Shown: positions 4,692-6,384 of the stretch, one piece after another
Numbering within the stretch: the first letter of the stretch is position 1
How the letters are laid out: the number at the start of each line of letters is the position of its first letter
Origin: JAZQLP01 sp045629205
Lineage (GTDB): Bacteria; Bacillota; Clostridia; Oscillospirales; UBA644
Direction: 5' to 3'
DNA: 6,384 nt
Assembly (NCBI GenBank): GCA_045629205.1
Contig: JAZQQT010000105.1
Location: 1 to 6,384 of the forward strand
Program-made: the position numbers and the translations under genes
Notes under the pieces: generated by a model
The model's input: the letters and a program-made list of their open reading frames with translations, nothing else
Told to the model about the DNA's origin: nothing
Databases searched by the model: none

Positions 4692-6384
4692 GGGATTTTC
4701 GGTGTATCTGATAAAGTCTTCCACATATCCGTGCTGATATGCCGGATCATCTATATAATCAACGGCTTTATCGGAAGGAATGGTGTAATTATTGATATAA
4801 ACCACATTGTTGTATATCCTGGCGTATGCCGGAGGCGCCGGTGAATCGAGAATATCACTTGATATCCCCCTGAGATCTCTTAACTCTTCCGTCGTTCTCA
4901 TTTCGAGTATGCTTAAGAATTCGGGCTGCATATATTTCCAGAGTGTTGTAAAACGGTTTTCGTTTATGTTTGCTTTCCAAAGCTGCCCGTCCGGATAACT
5001 GGTCCATGTGGGATACCATGAAGCGCCTCTGTCATCGAGGAACATATTACCGGTATTTACCATGATATTGTTGAATACCGTCAGGTTGCGTCCTCCGCCG
5101 AGAGCGAATGCGACACCTCCGATATTTACGATGATGTTGCCGTAGCAGGTTCCTTTTGCCAACGTGTCGTCAAGGTAAATACCGTTTGCGGAGGTGGGCA
5201 TATCATGGATATAGTTGTATCTGATAACCGTATTGCCCCAGTCCCATCTTCTGCCGGAATACATTGCGCCTCCGTCAAGGGTGTTTAAGCCGACGTTATA
5301 TATGTGATTATATTCTACAAGAGTGTTGCCGCTTCCGAAGGCGAGAGCCTGTGTGGGCGCGTTGTAAAGTTCGTTGTGAGAAAGAACGTGTCCCATGCCT
5401 TCGGCCTGAATACCCGCTCCGCCTACAGAGTAGACCTGCGACCAGTCGTGAACAAGGTTGTTCGTAACAACGGTTTTGGATAATTTCTGAGACGGAATAT
5501 CTCCGCCGGTAACGTATACGGCGCCGCCTCCGAGGTTGTAGAATACATTATCGGAGACCGAAATATCCGATCCTGTCAGTCGGACAGGGAAGTAGGCAAT
5601 ACATCTGAAGACAGAGCCGCTTACCGTGACGTGATCGGAATTTGTTGACTTTTCGGATGAAATAGCGTTGTAACGGAGATTTTCGAAGGTAAAGCCGTCA
5701 AACGTAACAAAGTCGGTATTGACCATACTGATTACGGAACCGTCTGCCTGACTGAAACTGATTTTTGCCTTTTCAAAGCCTTCTTCGGGCCAATAGTATA
5801 GTTTTTTCGCTTCTACGTCCCAATAATATTCACCCGGGCTGTCGAGTTCTGCGGCGATATTGAACATATAGAATTTGCATTCGGGCTCCAGTCCGAGGTC
5901 ATAGTGCATCGGATAGTAAAGAACCGAATTGTCGGGATCGAGTTTTATGTCCCAGACAAAAGTGGATGACCAGTCGATTGCGGGATAACCGTAAAATCTT
6001 AGATGCTCGGTGTCTTTCCAGAGATTTGCTTTTTCCTGAGGAACGGAGATGAGACCGTATATTATTCCGTCGTCACCGGCAACGGCGTTTGCGAGCACTG
6101 CGTCCGGAGTATAAAAGCCTTCGTTGGGCCATTGAGCAACCGTTTGTATTTCATCGTTAACATATAATGTCTGTCTGTAAACAAAGGGTTTGCCGTTTAA
6201 GAGATTTTCGGTCCAGCTGAGAACATATACCGTGCTGTCGTCCAAATCCCATGCTCCGGCTGCCGCGAGGTCGATTTCGAGGACGTTTGCTTTCGCTTCG
6301 TCGGTTTGCAGCAGAGCTTTGAATTCATCGTTCACGGGCTTGAAATCGGAAGCGTTGAGGCTTATGCCTCCGTCGAAAATAACC
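4572..6384 (-). CDS. Beta-helix surface lipoprotein, GH141-like, first copy (5' end cut by window)
   Basis: The reading frame is open from the right window edge (first full codon at 6383) to TAA at 4574..4572, giving 603 residues. The first visible residues (VIFDGG) align with residue 127 of the middle copy, so about 126 residues with the signal peptide lie outside the window. The expected full length is about 729 aa. A GTG at 6335 sits inside the conserved domain and is not a real start. The visible part has the inserted domain (YRQTLYVNDE, AQWPNEG, PGEYYWDV, LYYWP), the Asn-ladder rungs, and the intact motifs DGGAMYSGRRWDWG and GIYLDDT. The last 39 residues differ from the middle copy at one position. 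Compared with both other copies it carries an extra loop before YRQ (around ENLLNGKPFV). It is the promoter-proximal copy of the three. The same GH141-like or beta-helix role is inferred, and lipidation is assumed from its paralogs. Confidence 0.9.
   Translation of the reverse strand, partial: VIFDGGISLNASDFKPVNDEFKALLQTDEAKANVLEIDLAAAGAWDLDDSTVYVLSWTENLLNGKPFVYRQTLYVNDEIQTVAQWPNEGFYTPDAVLANAVAGDDGIIYGLISVPQEKANLWKDTEHLRFYGYPAIDWSSTFVWDIKLDPDNSVLYYPMHYDLGLEPECKFYMFNIAAELDSPGEYYWDVEAKKLYYWPEEGFEKAKISFSQADGSVISMVNTDFVTFDGFTFENLRYNAISSEKSTNSDHVTVSGSVFRCIAYFPVRLTGSDISVSDNVFYNLGGGAVYVTGGDIPSQKLSKTVVTNNLVHDWSQVYSVGGAGIQAEGMGHVLSHNELYNAPTQALAFGSGNTLVEYNHIYNVGLNTLDGGAMYSGRRWDWGNTVIRYNYIHDMPTSANGIYLDDTLAKGTCYGNIIVNIGGVAFALGGGRNLTVFNNIMVNTGNMFLDDRGASWYPTWTSYPDGQLWKANINENRFTTLWKYMQPEFLSILEMRTTEELRDLRGISSDILDSPAPPAYARIYNNVVYINNYTIPSDKAVDYIDDPAYQHGYVEDFIRYTENPEDVFVDPANGNFFLKEDSRVYRDIIGFEKWDYSLIGPQK

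Noticed and set aside
4572..6335. GTG at 6335 as the real start of the first copy
   Set aside because: The same frame continues to the window edge with sequence matching residues 127-142 of the paralogs, and the GTG codes for a residue inside the domain (Val in FKPVND). The true start is outside the window.
1..6384. Phage tailspike, pectate lyase or NosD-type copper protein
   Set aside because: All use a parallel beta-helix, but the lipoprotein signal, the N-terminal DGSDxNxGT cap and the inserted YYWDV...LYYWP domain fit the GH141-like group better. No phage genes or nos genes are near.
1..6384. Transposon or CRISPR explanation for the repeats
   Set aside because: The repeats are gene-sized direct copies with no transposase, no terminal inverted repeats and no short repeat-spacer pattern.

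Overview
The window holds three tandem, same-strand (minus) copies of one gene family and nothing else that I can support. Transcription runs from right to left. The upstream copy (4572..6384) is cut at its 5' end by the window edge, the middle copy (2194..4419, 741 aa) is complete, and the downstream copy (1..2090) is cut about 20 codons before its expected stop. All three are open throughout, with no frameshift or internal stop. Codon-by-codon reading gives 696 codons for the left copy, and 603 sense codons plus a stop for the right copy.

Each protein is a large right-handed parallel beta-helix protein. The two visible N-termini carry a bacterial lipoprotein signal (Cys21) and an acidic, proline-rich tether, so the proteins are probably anchored on the outer face of the cytoplasmic membrane. 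The architecture is an N-terminal 'DGSDxNxGT...PLATL' helix cap, an inserted domain ending in 'GEYYWDV...LYYWP', about eight Asn-ladder helix rungs, and a short C-terminal tail. It resembles beta-helix glycoside hydrolases and their uncharacterised relatives (GH141-like). An extracellular role in plant or host glycan breakdown is therefore plausible, but the sequence does not prove it.

Each gene looks like a self-contained transcription unit. The two visible 5' ends have an extended -10 promoter, a 24-nt leader and a strong AAGGAG ribosome binding site. The two visible 3' ends have a GC-rich hairpin that lies only 6 to 9 bases before the -35 box of the next gene. The two intergenic gaps are 152 bp and 103 bp.

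The main point of interest is mosaic similarity. The 5' 457 bp (leader plus residues 1-137) are nearly identical in the middle and left copies. The segment just after that matches best between the right and left copies. The last 120 bp are nearly identical in the right and middle copies. Recombination or gene conversion within the array is the simplest explanation. The core and the 3' third of the left copy have diverged strongly.

The lipobox, the AAGGAG sites, the SigA-like promoters, the moderate GC content and the protein family suggest a Gram-positive anaerobe of the Clostridia type, perhaps from a gut, rumen or similar polysaccharide-rich habitat. This assignment is inference. I saw no RNA gene, mobile element or CRISPR array.
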